Below, one piece after another: positions 1 through 5,887 of a stretch of 6,053 nt of DNA. Numbering within the stretch: position 1 is the stretch's first letter; each line of letters begins with the position of its first letter. A program made the position numbers and the translations under genes. Source of the stretch: Succinivibrionaceae bacterium (GTDB lineage: Bacteria; Pseudomonadota; Gammaproteobacteria; Enterobacterales; Succinivibrionaceae); contig DMTG01000075.1 in NCBI GenBank assembly GCA_003477345.1, forward strand, positions 1 through 6,053, given 5' to 3'. The notes beneath the pieces were generated by a model. It did no database searches, was not told the origin of the DNA, and saw nothing but the letters and a program-made list of their open reading frames with translations.

Positions 1-245
1 CCTACCTGGGCTGCAATTGCGGTTGCCAGCGACTGAAAGGAGGTCATACCGTGGGAGCCGGCTTTCTCTCCGTTAAAGGAAAGGTTGCCGAAAACCTGTT
101 TTACAGCTTTACCGAACTGCCTAATCTGGATAAATCTTAGTTTGAAGGTAAAGAAGATACCTGTACCAACGAGGATTGGAATAAGACACCACGGACCCCA
201 CAGAATGGAGTTGATGTCGCTTACGATTTCAGTTAATTTGTCCAT
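1..245 (-). CDS. AGCS-family sodium:alanine/glycine symporter, N-terminal part
   Basis: This is the first 81 codons of a gene read leftward from an ATG at 245-243 and cut by the window edge. The protein opens with a short polar segment (MDKLTEIVSDINS), then a first membrane segment at about residues 14-34 (LWGPWCLIPILVGTGIFFTF). Next comes the family's KLRFIQIRQFGKAVK block at about 35-49, and near residue 70 the start of the helix SFQSLATAIAAQVG, which in the family continues into TGNI. This order is typical of the amino acid carrier (AGCS) family, inner-membrane transporters that import alanine or glycine with sodium. Substrate choice cannot be read from this fragment. No good Shine-Dalgarno sequence precedes the ATG. 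It lies 144 bp downstream of the DedA-family gene on the same strand, separated by a hairpin, so co-transcription is uncertain. Family assignment is firm; exact substrate is inference. Confidence 0.9.
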   Translation of the reverse strand, partial: MDKLTEIVSDINSILWGPWCLIPILVGTGIFFTFKLRFIQIRQFGKAVKQVFGNLSFNGEKAGSHGMTSFQSLATAIAAQV

Positions 246-279
246 AATTTCTAGGTAGTTGTATAAATAGAAAGACTAA

Positions 280-308
280 CTCAAAGCTCAAGATCTGAGA
301 GCTCTGAG
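280..308 (-). terminator. Hairpin between the DedA-family gene and the AGCS gene (terminator or attenuator)
   Basis: On the minus-strand transcript, CTCAGAGCTC (308-299) pairs with GAGCTTTGAG (289-280) over 10 bp, one of them a G-U wobble, around a 9-base loop. The bases that follow (279-262) are T-rich but interrupted, TTAGTCTTTCTATTTATA, so this is a weak intrinsic terminator at best. A possible -10 box TACAAT lies at 327-322 on the minus strand, upstream of the hairpin, without a recognisable -35. If that promoter is real, the hairpin would sit in the symporter's 5' leader and could act as an attenuator. The rest of the leader shows nothing resembling a glycine riboswitch. Confidence 0.4.
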
Positions 309-389
309 CATATCGGAGAGTATTGTATCTTTTTAAGGCAGCCGCAGTGGAGAAAGTCTTTGATTGATCTTAATTAGTGCACAGAGGAC

Positions 390-1019
390 TTACTGATCGT
401 CGCCCATCTTTTCCTGCATCTTGGCGTGGAACTTCTTCTTAAAGTAAATAACCAGGACAATCAGCAGAATCAGCCCGAGTCCCAGATAGATCATTTTCTG
501 TACGTCATGCACGTATTCCATCAGCAGGTCAAGGTTGTCGGCAAAGAAGTGGCCCATGTAAATCCATACCGGAACAGAAATGCTCGCGGCAAAGCCGTCC
601 ATAAGAATGAAGGCCCAGAAGGAAATACGGCGGCTCATGCCTGCTACCAGGAAAATAGGGGAGCGCAGACCAGGCAGAAATCTTGCCACAAACAGCAGCC
701 CCAGACCGTACTTTTTGAATTTCTTCTGAATCTGGGAGAATCTTCTTGGAGACAGTATTTTTCTGAAAAGTCTCAGTCTCTGAATCCGGTAGCCGAAGAT
801 GCGTCCACCCCAGTACATGGTGCTGTCACCAACCAGCACGCCGGCCATGCCGACAGCCAGCATGATATGAGGATTTGCAAGACCTGTGCCGGAAATAACT
901 CCGCCTGAAACCAGGGTAATATCTTCAGGAACCGGCAGGCCAAAGCCGCAGAGCAGCAGACAGGTAAAAACAGCGGCATAACCATAGTCAGTAAAAAAAC
1001 GGACTAAAAAATCTAACAC
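390..1019 (-). CDS. DedA-family (VTT/SNARE-associated domain) inner-membrane protein
   Basis: This 209-residue integral membrane protein has the usual DedA length (about 200-220). Visible family signatures are GFGLPVPEDITLVSGG at 25-40 with the acidic E32/D33, GDSTMYWGGRIFG at 64-76 with D65, and FVARFLPGLRSP at 110-121 carrying the two arginines R113 and R119. A glycine-rich re-entrant/helix region follows at about 125-158, then a last membrane helix at about 176-193 and a basic tail (KKKFHAKMQEK). Acidic residues near the N-terminus plus the paired arginines are the residues known to matter in E. coli YqjA/YghB. Characterised members act in lipid carrier (undecaprenyl phosphate) or phospholipid translocation and in membrane-potential and envelope homeostasis; which applies here cannot be told. 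The start is GTG (1019-1017), chosen because of a GGAG six bases upstream and an in-frame TAG shortly before. It lies 81 bp after trmL on the same strand. Confidence 0.9.
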   Translation of the reverse strand: MLDFLVRFFTDYGYAAVFTCLLLCGFGLPVPEDITLVSGGVISGTGLANPHIMLAVGMAGVLVGDSTMYWGGRIFGYRIQRLRLFRKILSPRRFSQIQKKFKKYGLGLLFVARFLPGLRSPIFLVAGMSRRISFWAFILMDGFAASISVPVWIYMGHFFADNLDLLMEYVHDVQKMIYLGLGLILLIVLVIYFKKKFHAKMQEKMGDDQ

Positions 1020-1025
1020 CCCAGA

Positions 1026-1029
1026 CTCC
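1026..1029 (-). promoter_or_regulatory. Ribosome binding site fixing a GTG start for the DedA-family gene
   Basis: On the minus strand GGAG (1029-1026) is followed by six bases and GTG (1019-1017). No ATG or TTG exists in frame between the upstream TAG and this GTG, so the ribosome binding site and reading frame together decide the start. The same ATCGGAG context precedes ftsK at 2169-2175. Confidence 0.75.
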
Positions 1030-1100
1030 GATAATTTAAAAAGCTAAATGTACTCAAAAAACAACCGATGTATTTTAACAGAAAAAAACGCCAACAATTT

Positions 1101-1568
1101 TTATAATTTTGCTCCGGCAAAGCCAAGCTGCCGCCAAGCCTCATATGCAACTACCGCCACCGAGTTGGAAAGGTTCAGACAGCGACTCTCGGGCATCATG
1201 GGAATTCTCAGCCTGAGATTCTCTGGAATCTTTTCATAGACCTCATCAGAAAGCCCTTCCTTTTCTCTTCCGAATATGACGTAGTCTCCGTCTTCAAAGG
1301 AGAAATCGGTAAGTGCAATATGAGCCTTGCTTGAAGAGGCAATCAGTCTTTTTGGCTGTTCCTTTTCTAAAAACTGCTTGAAATTGACATGCACCGTTAA
1401 ATTGGCGATTTCTCTATAGTCAAGGCCGGCCCTCATAAGTCTGCGGTTATCAAGAAAGAAAGGCATGGGACCTACGAAATGCAGCTTGGCTCCGCAGTTG
1501 ACGCTGAGTCTTATGACATTGCCGGCATTAGACGGCATCTCTGGCTGGTATAATACAATGTTTATCAT
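1101..1568 (-). CDS. trmL: tRNA (cytidine/uridine(34)-2'-O)-methyltransferase TrmL
   Basis: This 155-residue SPOUT-class methyltransferase is nearly the same length as E. coli TrmL (157). TrmL transfers a methyl group from S-adenosylmethionine to the 2'-hydroxyl of the wobble nucleotide of tRNA-Leu isoacceptors, which helps codon reading; it acts in the cytoplasm as a homodimer. Blocks matching TrmL run in order: MINIVLYQPEMPSNAGNVIR at 1-20, RLMRAGLDYRE at 43-53, DGDYVIFGREKEGLS at 93-107 (first part of the cofactor-binding trefoil knot), IPMMPESRCLNLSNSVAVV at 122-140 and the closing YEAWRQLGF at 142-150. R129 follows S128 where TrmL has SRS; here it is SRC. There is no C-terminal extension. 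The ATG at 1568-1566 starts the universal N-terminal block, but no Shine-Dalgarno sequence is visible before it. It is divergent from ftsK and probably first in the leftward gene set. Confidence 0.96.
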   Translation of the reverse strand: MINIVLYQPEMPSNAGNVIRLSVNCGAKLHFVGPMPFFLDNRRLMRAGLDYREIANLTVHVNFKQFLEKEQPKRLIASSSKAHIALTDFSFEDGDYVIFGREKEGLSDEVYEKIPENLRLRIPMMPESRCLNLSNSVAVVAYEAWRQLGFAGAKL

Positions 1569-1646
1569 AATAAAATCAGTATGTTAATAAATAATCCAAA
1601 GCTTTTACAGTAAATTTCAGAACGCTATTTTACCAAATTGTGCCCG

Positions 1647-1678
1647 AAAAGCCCCTGGCTTCAGCCATGGGGAGTTTT
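1647..1678 (+). repeat. Hairpin resembling the right end of an IS200/IS605-family element (solo relic)
   Basis: CCCC TGGC (1652-1659) pairs with GCCA GGGG (1664-1667, 1669-1672) over 8 bp. A single T at 1668 is bulged out and the loop is TTCA. AAAAG (1647-1651) and AGTTTT (1673-1678) flank it. Right ends of IS200/IS605 elements commonly read like AAGCCCC-nnn-CTTTAG-nnn-GGGG-AG, and imperfect palindromes with a bulged T are what the Y1 transposase TnpA recognises. No tnpA or tnpB remains on either side, so this would be a leftover end or a very short non-autonomous derivative. It could instead be a bidirectional terminator, but no gene points into it. Confidence 0.45.
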
Positions 1679-1732
1679 GCCCTATACCCAATTACCCAAT
1701 CCAGAAATGGATTTTTAAGAGCAAGAAGATAA

Positions 1733-1790
1733 GTCTCTAACTATGTCTGTGAGGGAGCAGATAGCTTTTTCATACCCATTTGTTAGAGGC
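1733..1790 (+). other. Nested stem-loop of unknown role
   Basis: GTCTCTAAC (1733-1741) pairs with GTTAGAGGC (1782-1790) over 9 bp with one G-U. Inside it, TAT..CTG (1742-1744, 1747-1749) pairs with CAGATA (1758-1763) around the loop TGAGGGAG, followed by CTTTTT (1765-1770). Read as RNA from the plus strand, the inner hairpin plus T-run looks like a weak terminator and the outer stem would enclose it. No promoter for such an RNA is evident. Chance pairing in AT-rich DNA is a real alternative. Confidence 0.3.
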
Positions 1791-1885
1791 CGTATATCGC
1801 ATAATTGAGCAATATATCAAGATGTTGACTCAGGACATAGGGTGGGTTTCTTGCTGCTTAAAAGTTATAAAACTTCTTAGAAAAA

Positions 1886-1926
1886 CTATTGACAACTGAT
1901 CTGTTTCCACATAAAGCTGTCAATAG
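1886..1926 (+). promoter_or_regulatory. 9-bp dyad enclosing a consensus -35; possible ftsK promoter/operator
   Basis: CTATTGACA (1886-1894) and TGTCAATAG (1918-1926) are perfect inverted copies 23 bases apart. The left arm contains a perfect -35 hexamer TTGACA (1889-1894). The only -10 candidate at a workable distance is poor: CATAAA at 1910-1915 with a 15-base spacer, or TAAAGC at 1912-1917 with 17. If this is a promoter, the right arm overlaps the expected start point, as an operator would. It lies about 255 bp from the ftsK start, which would make a long leader. Role inferred only from the symmetry. Confidence 0.3.
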
Positions 1927-2171
1927 ATTTGACGCAAGCTAGATGTTTTTCAAAGAAAAATCTCTAATAAGCTAGAGTGTAAAATTGATAGACTATGCGC
2001 AAAGTGCTATGATTTTAGGATTGAATAGATTGTAGAAATAACGTGTCATGGCAGCACATTACTTTATAAAGTTCGCAAAATATTTTTTGTCAAATCTTAT
2101 TTTTAAGCCGCTGTCAGAACAATCAAAGAGTATAAAAATATAGTTTTCCAGGTGTTAAGCTTGAGAAAATC

Positions 2172-2178
2172 GGAGGAG
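2172..2178 (+). promoter_or_regulatory. Ribosome binding site of ftsK
   Basis: GGAGGAG at 2172-2178 directly precedes the ATG at 2181. The best anti-Shine-Dalgarno pairing (GGAGG, 2172-2176) leaves a spacer of only four bases, shorter than the usual five to nine. It supports this ATG as the start. Confidence 0.8.
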
Positions 2179-2180
2179 TT

Positions 2181-5100
2181 ATGGCATTTAGTCCTGTACT
2201 GAATAAAAAACAGCAGCAGGGAGTCAGCGGTCTGAGAAAATTTTTGTTTGGCCTGTGCCTTATTGCCGCCTGCGTTCTGATTGTTATGCTGGTAAACTTC
2301 AGGCATACCGCAGCCAGAGCACTTACAGGCGAGCTGATTTCAGGCGGCCTGCAGGGCGGAGTTATCAGCAAAACGGATTCCTCCTGGTCGGTGATTTTTG
2401 ACCACTTCGGATCTGTAACCTATTTCTTTCCTCTTCTGATTGTTTATTTCGGGTACCTGCTTTTCATGCGCAGGGTGGAATTCAAAGAGATTGATTTCTT
2501 CAGGGTTGCCATACGCCTGTTTGGCTTCAATCTTCTGGTGATTGGTCTGTGCGCACTGTTCTCCGGACTGTTTTCTTCAGGCAACATGGGCGCCGGCGGC
2601 ATTCTGGGCGATTTTCTGAATATTTTCTTTTTTGGCCGTCTGCCATCTGCAGTAGCCTCCCTGATCCCGATTCTGCTTACCTTAACCGGACTGTTTTTCT
2701 TTACGGCTAAAAGTCCGCTGTGGTACTGCGATCGAATCGGCGCTCTGATATCAAGACTCTGGGACAAGGACAGAAGCAAAGCAGGTTATGAGCTTAAGAC
2801 CGAGAGCGAAGTGCAGGAAAAAGAACCTCTGTTTGAGGAAATGAAGGTCGATGACTCAGAGAACAGAATGCCTGAAGAGTCCAGAAACTTTGACCTGGGA
2901 GCTACCGAGCCTTCTCTGAATATTTTCGGGGACTCGGGCCTAAAAGATCTCAGCGGCGACAGTCCTGAGAGCAGCAGCTATGTAGACAGTTTTGAGGCTC
3001 ATAAAGAGGAGTACGGTAAGGCTCCGCGCATTTTTAACGGCAATTCCCATCACAGCAGCCCGCGCGATAATTTCTTTGACAGATCTGAGCCGGTATTCGG
3101 CGGAATTCCTAACGACAATCTGTCTATTCCTCCTAAAGATCTCGAAGCTAAGGAAGCGCCTAAAAAGGACAGAAATCTTTATGTGTCACCAGGTGAGCCG
3201 TTATCTGCAAGGGATAATGACTACTCTGACGACTATTACAGTGCCGGTGTCGATGAAGAAGGCGAGAGTGAAGATGGCGCTCCTTCAAGCATCATCAGTG
3301 ACAGCCGCGCTCAGGCTGCTGCCGTAGAGACTTCAGATGACGAGAATGTCAACAGCACCATCATAACCAAGTATGAAGGCGTCAGACAGGCCATCGGCTA
3401 CGGTACGTCAGGACCTAAGTCTCTGTACCAGAAAGAGGATGAAGAAGATACGACCTCGACCATCATAACCAAGTATGACGGTAAGAATGTGTCAGTTCAG
3501 AATCATGCGGATGAGCCGATAATCGAGCCAGAAAGAGTCAGCACGGTTATTACCAGAGGCAATAACATGACTCAGATGCCTTTTGGCGAAAATGTTGCCG
3601 TAAGAAGTTCAGCTGAGGACAACGGCAGCAGTATTGCAGGCTCCTACGACAGCTCACTAAATGAAGAGGGAGTAAGTCCTTTTGCTCCAAACTTTGCAGG
3701 TCATGACTCAGATGAGGATGAAAACGTGATCAGTTTTGATCAGGTAGCAGAAGAATACGACAAGGATGATCCTTCAATTGAATCTGCTTTTGTGCCGAGT
3801 CTTGAGGATGACAATATCTTAAAGCCAGCCAGCAAGCCGCTGGTTTCAGAAAAGGATATGGACTATTCCTCATATACCAGAGGAATAAGCTCTCAGGAAA
3901 GCGGGAGTGCAGCTAAAGCTCCTCAGAGTCAAACCAATTCTACCGGCAGGGAGCAGTTTAAGACAGAACAGACGGATAATGATCCGAAGAAACATGACTG
4001 GCAGTTTGATCCTAGAAAAGAGGAAGTCAGAACTCTGAGCACCGAAGAGGCTGTATCTGAGCATGCAACTTCCAATATGCCGTCTTTTGTAGAGCCTACT
4101 CCTGCTGAGATACCGTCTGAGCTGTTAATAAAACCTGAGAGTGCTCCTTTAACCAAATTCCCTACAAGAGACAGCATCAATTCGATGATCACCGCTCCAA
4201 GCCACATATATGATGCCTGGAGACCATCAATCGATCTGCTGACCCCTTCTGCTGATCCTGCGCTTGTCAATGAAGATGAAATCATGCAGATGCAGGAGCG
4301 CATTGATACCTTCATGCGTAATTTCAATATTGAGGCCAAGGTGGCCAGACATGCCTCAGGTCCGGTCATCACCAGATACGATCTGTCACTGAAGCTGGGC
4401 GTCAAGTCTGCCTCACTGCGCGCCTATATTCAGGACTTAAGCCGAATCCTGATGGTACGCAAAATCCGTATGCTCGAAAGCGTTCCAGGCAGCCCTTATG
4501 TCGGACTTGAAGTCCCTAATGCCAAGCGCAAGATGATTACTCTAAGAGATGTGGTCGAGCAGGATCCCTTCCGCAATACTCCGAAAAGGCTGCCTCTGTG
4601 CCTGGGCGTAAACTCAGTAGGACAGCCTGTCGTGGCTGATCTTGCCAAGGCTCCTCATCTTCTGATAGCAGGTACCACCGGCTCTGGTAAATCCGCCGGC
4701 ATCAACTCAATTCTATTGTCGCTTCTGTTAAAGTGCTCTCCATCTGAGATGCGCCTTATCCTTATCGATCCTAAGCGTATTGAATTCAGCCTATACAACA
4801 ATCTGCCGCATCTGATAACTCCGGTTATTTCAGAGGTTGATCAGACTACTGCTGCTCTGTCCTGGTCTGTAGATGAGATGGAGCGCAGATACAAGCTGAT
4901 TGAAGCTTTAGGCGTAAGACAGCTGTCTGAGTACAACGCCAAGATTAGAAGCGCCAACGAACAGGGACAGCAGGTCTATGATCCTATGTGGACTGCCGAT
5001 ATGGGCGGTGATCCTCCGGTTTTAAAGACTCTGCCTTACATTGTCATAGTAGTTGACGAGTTTGCCGATCTGATGAGTGTAGCAGGCTCCGGCAGAGGCA

Positions 5101-5693
5101 AGAAGAGCGATAAGAATCCGGAAAACCTGATAGCTAGAATTACCGCAAAGGCAAGAGCCGCCGGAATTCATCTGATTTTAGCAACTCAGACTCCAAGAGC
5201 TGACGTGGTAACAGGCAAGATCAAGGCCAATATGCCGTCCAGAATTGCCTACACCGTGCAGTCTTCCCTCGACTCAAGAATTATTCTTGATGAGGCCGGA
5301 GCTGAAGATCTGTTAGGTAACGGCGATATGCTGGCCCGCTTTATGGATCTGCAGAATTACTCGATATTCCGTGCCCACGGTCCGTTTGCCAGCAATGATG
5401 ACGTCAAGAGAATAGTAAATGCATGGCAGACCTACGGCGGTGAGCCTGAATATGTGGACGGTGTAACCGACGTAGAGGATGAAGAGGATGATATCCCGGA
5501 TATGGATGCTCCAAACGGTCCGAGAGCCCACGATACTCTGTTTGACGACTGCGCCAGCTATGCCCGTCAGTACAAGGAAACCAAGGGCAAGGATGTTTCT
5601 ATCTCCGCTCTGCAGGTGCAGTTCAACATTGGCTATACCAGAGCCAAGCGCATCATGAACAATCTTCAGCGCGAAGGCATCGTACAGGAATAG
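2181..5693 (+). CDS. ftsK: DNA translocase FtsK
   Basis: This 1170-residue septal DNA pump couples cell division to chromosome segregation and activates XerCD recombination at dif. The membrane domain spans residues 1-186, with segments at about 21-39, 77-96, 109-131 and 155-175. An acidic, Ser/Asp/Glu-rich linker (about 187-675) carries a short repeated motif. The motor follows: alpha subdomain from PSIDLLTP (682-689) through GPVITRYDL (727-735), then the RecA-like beta subdomain with Walker A GTTGSGKS (831-838, K837), DPKRIEF and Walker B IVVDEFAD (D959, E960). The gamma winged-helix domain is at 1118-1170. E. coli FtsK is longer (1329), mostly through its linker. Oddities: the signature usually read ATQRPS is ATQTPR (1001-1006), and gamma ends at GIVQE with no wing. 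DNA-contact positions equivalent to E. coli N1296, R1300 and E1303 are T1153, R1157 and N1160. It appears monocistronic, with a terminator 15 bp after the stop and no lolA following. Confidence 0.97.
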   Translation: MAFSPVLNKKQQQGVSGLRKFLFGLCLIAACVLIVMLVNFRHTAARALTGELISGGLQGGVISKTDSSWSVIFDHFGSVTYFFPLLIVYFGYLLFMRRVEFKEIDFFRVAIRLFGFNLLVIGLCALFSGLFSSGNMGAGGILGDFLNIFFFGRLPSAVASLIPILLTLTGLFFFTAKSPLWYCDRIGALISRLWDKDRSKAGYELKTESEVQEKEPLFEEMKVDDSENRMPEESRNFDLGATEPSLNIFGDSGLKDLSGDSPESSSYVDSFEAHKEEYGKAPRIFNGNSHHSSPRDNFFDRSEPVFGGIPNDNLSIPPKDLEAKEAPKKDRNLYVSPGEPLSARDNDYSDDYYSAGVDEEGESEDGAPSSIISDSRAQAAAVETSDDENVNSTIITKYEGVRQAIGYGTSGPKSLYQKEDEEDTTSTIITKYDGKNVSVQNHADEPIIEPERVSTVITRGNNMTQMPFGENVAVRSSAEDNGSSIAGSYDSSLNEEGVSPFAPNFAGHDSDEDENVISFDQVAEEYDKDDPSIESAFVPSLEDDNILKPASKPLVSEKDMDYSSYTRGISSQESGSAAKAPQSQTNSTGREQFKTEQTDNDPKKHDWQFDPRKEEVRTLSTEEAVSEHATSNMPSFVEPTPAEIPSELLIKPESAPLTKFPTRDSINSMITAPSHIYDAWRPSIDLLTPSADPALVNEDEIMQMQERIDTFMRNFNIEAKVARHASGPVITRYDLSLKLGVKSASLRAYIQDLSRILMVRKIRMLESVPGSPYVGLEVPNAKRKMITLRDVVEQDPFRNTPKRLPLCLGVNSVGQPVVADLAKAPHLLIAGTTGSGKSAGINSILLSLLLKCSPSEMRLILIDPKRIEFSLYNNLPHLITPVISEVDQTTAALSWSVDEMERRYKLIEALGVRQLSEYNAKIRSANEQGQQVYDPMWTADMGGDPPVLKTLPYIVIVVDEFADLMSVAGSGRGKKSDKNPENLIARITAKARAAGIHLILATQTPRADVVTGKIKANMPSRIAYTVQSSLDSRIILDEAGAEDLLGNGDMLARFMDLQNYSIFRAHGPFASNDDVKRIVNAWQTYGGEPEYVDGVTDVEDEEDDIPDMDAPNGPRAHDTLFDDCASYARQYKETKGKDVSISALQVQFNIGYTRAKRIMNNLQREGIVQE
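3288..3563 (+). repeat. Repeated S-[ST]-[IV]-I-[TS] motif in the FtsK linker
   Basis: Within the disordered linker a short hydrophobic motif recurs: SSIISDS (from residue 370), STIITKYEG (392-400), STIITKYDG (426-434) and STVITRGNN (454-462). Spacings are 22, 34 and 28 residues. The two central copies are almost identical in DNA as well (CCATCATAACCAAGTATGA at 3358-3376 and 3460-3478), which suggests recent duplication. Acidic stretches separate the copies. Short conserved motifs in an otherwise acidic disordered linker often mark docking sites; the partner here is unknown. Confidence 0.6.
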
Positions 5694-5708
5694 CGCCGCC
5701 TGATTTAG

Positions 5709-5746
5709 AAAAGGCCTCTATAGCAGAAAACTATAGAGGCTTTTTT
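5709..5746 (+). terminator. Intrinsic terminator after ftsK
   Basis: GCCTCTATAG (5714-5723) and CTATAGAGGC (5731-5740) form a perfect 10-bp stem with the 7-base loop CAGAAAA, followed by six Ts (5741-5746). AAAAG before the stem can extend pairing into the T-run. It begins 15 bp after the ftsK stop and would end that transcript; the A-tract also allows some function on the opposite strand. Confidence 0.93.
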
Positions 5747-5788
5747 ATGCGTTATATCTCAAAAATTAAATAATACGAATAAAAAATA

Positions 5789-5816
5789 TTGCAATAATTT
5801 AAGTCATCTCTATAAT
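5789..5816 (+). promoter_or_regulatory. Predicted sigma-70 promoter for the gene at 5888
   Basis: A perfect -10 hexamer TATAAT (5811-5816) sits 16 bases after TTGCAA (5789-5794), which matches four of six -35 positions. The start point would fall near 5823, giving a leader of about 65 bases in very AT-rich DNA. Position after a strong terminator and before a gene with a good ribosome binding site supports it. Confidence 0.6.
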
Positions 5817-5887
5817 ATGAAGTATACAAATTATACATATATTTAGTTATATGAATATTTCAAATATCTTGATTGAGGTGATAAAAC

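Larger units (their letters stand above)
1569..2180. other. 612-bp divergent intergenic region, no convincing gene
   Basis: This AT-rich stretch separates trmL (leftward) from ftsK (rightward) and must hold the promoters of both. No open frame beyond about 31 codons is present in the forward frames I read, and none of the short ones has a good ribosome binding site. What it does hold is an IS200/IS605-like hairpin (1647-1678), a tandem 8-mer TACCCAAT twice (1685-1692 and 1693-1700), a nested stem-loop (1733-1790), and a 9-bp dyad over a consensus TTGACA (1886-1926). It also has AAGCTAGA as a direct repeat (1936-1943 and 1969-1976) and a small CTCTA/TAGAG inverted repeat (1962-1977). A TATAAA at 2131-2136 could be a -10 close to ftsK but lacks a well-spaced -35. 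I saw no match to the LexA box or the FNR site consensus. Confidence 0.7.

Noticed and set aside
246..389. Possible glycine riboswitch before the AGCS gene
   Set aside because: None of the conserved aptamer core sequences is present and the leader is too short for a tandem aptamer.
426..908. 160-codon forward open frame
   Set aside because: It lies opposite the clear DedA-family gene and its translation is Gln/His-rich antisense noise.
1743..1808. 21-codon frame beginning MSVREQIAF, continuing past a TGA into another open stretch
   Set aside because: No ribosome binding site and no family resemblance; the read-through reading would need an unexplained stop. It also overlaps the nested stem-loop.
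1803..1820. TTGA...TCAA palindrome resembling an FNR site
   Set aside because: The half-sites are separated by eight bases rather than the six implied by TTGAT-N4-ATCAA.
1822..1899. 25-codon frame MLTQDIGW...
   Set aside because: No ribosome binding site and no relation to a known small protein.
2048..2143. 31-codon forward open frame (MAAHYFIKFAK...) before ftsK
   Set aside because: No Shine-Dalgarno sequence, composition follows AT-rich background, and no recognisable protein features.
3929..4405. 158-codon reverse open frame
   Set aside because: Antisense shadow of the FtsK linker and alpha domain; no start signals or recognisable product.
5680..5720. Another reading frame across the ftsK stop gives APPDLE, reminiscent of the APPPFD end of E. 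coli FtsK
   Set aside because: That frame lacks the NREVL wing segment and runs into the terminator stem, so a frameshifted C-terminus is unlikely; the likeness is probably chance.
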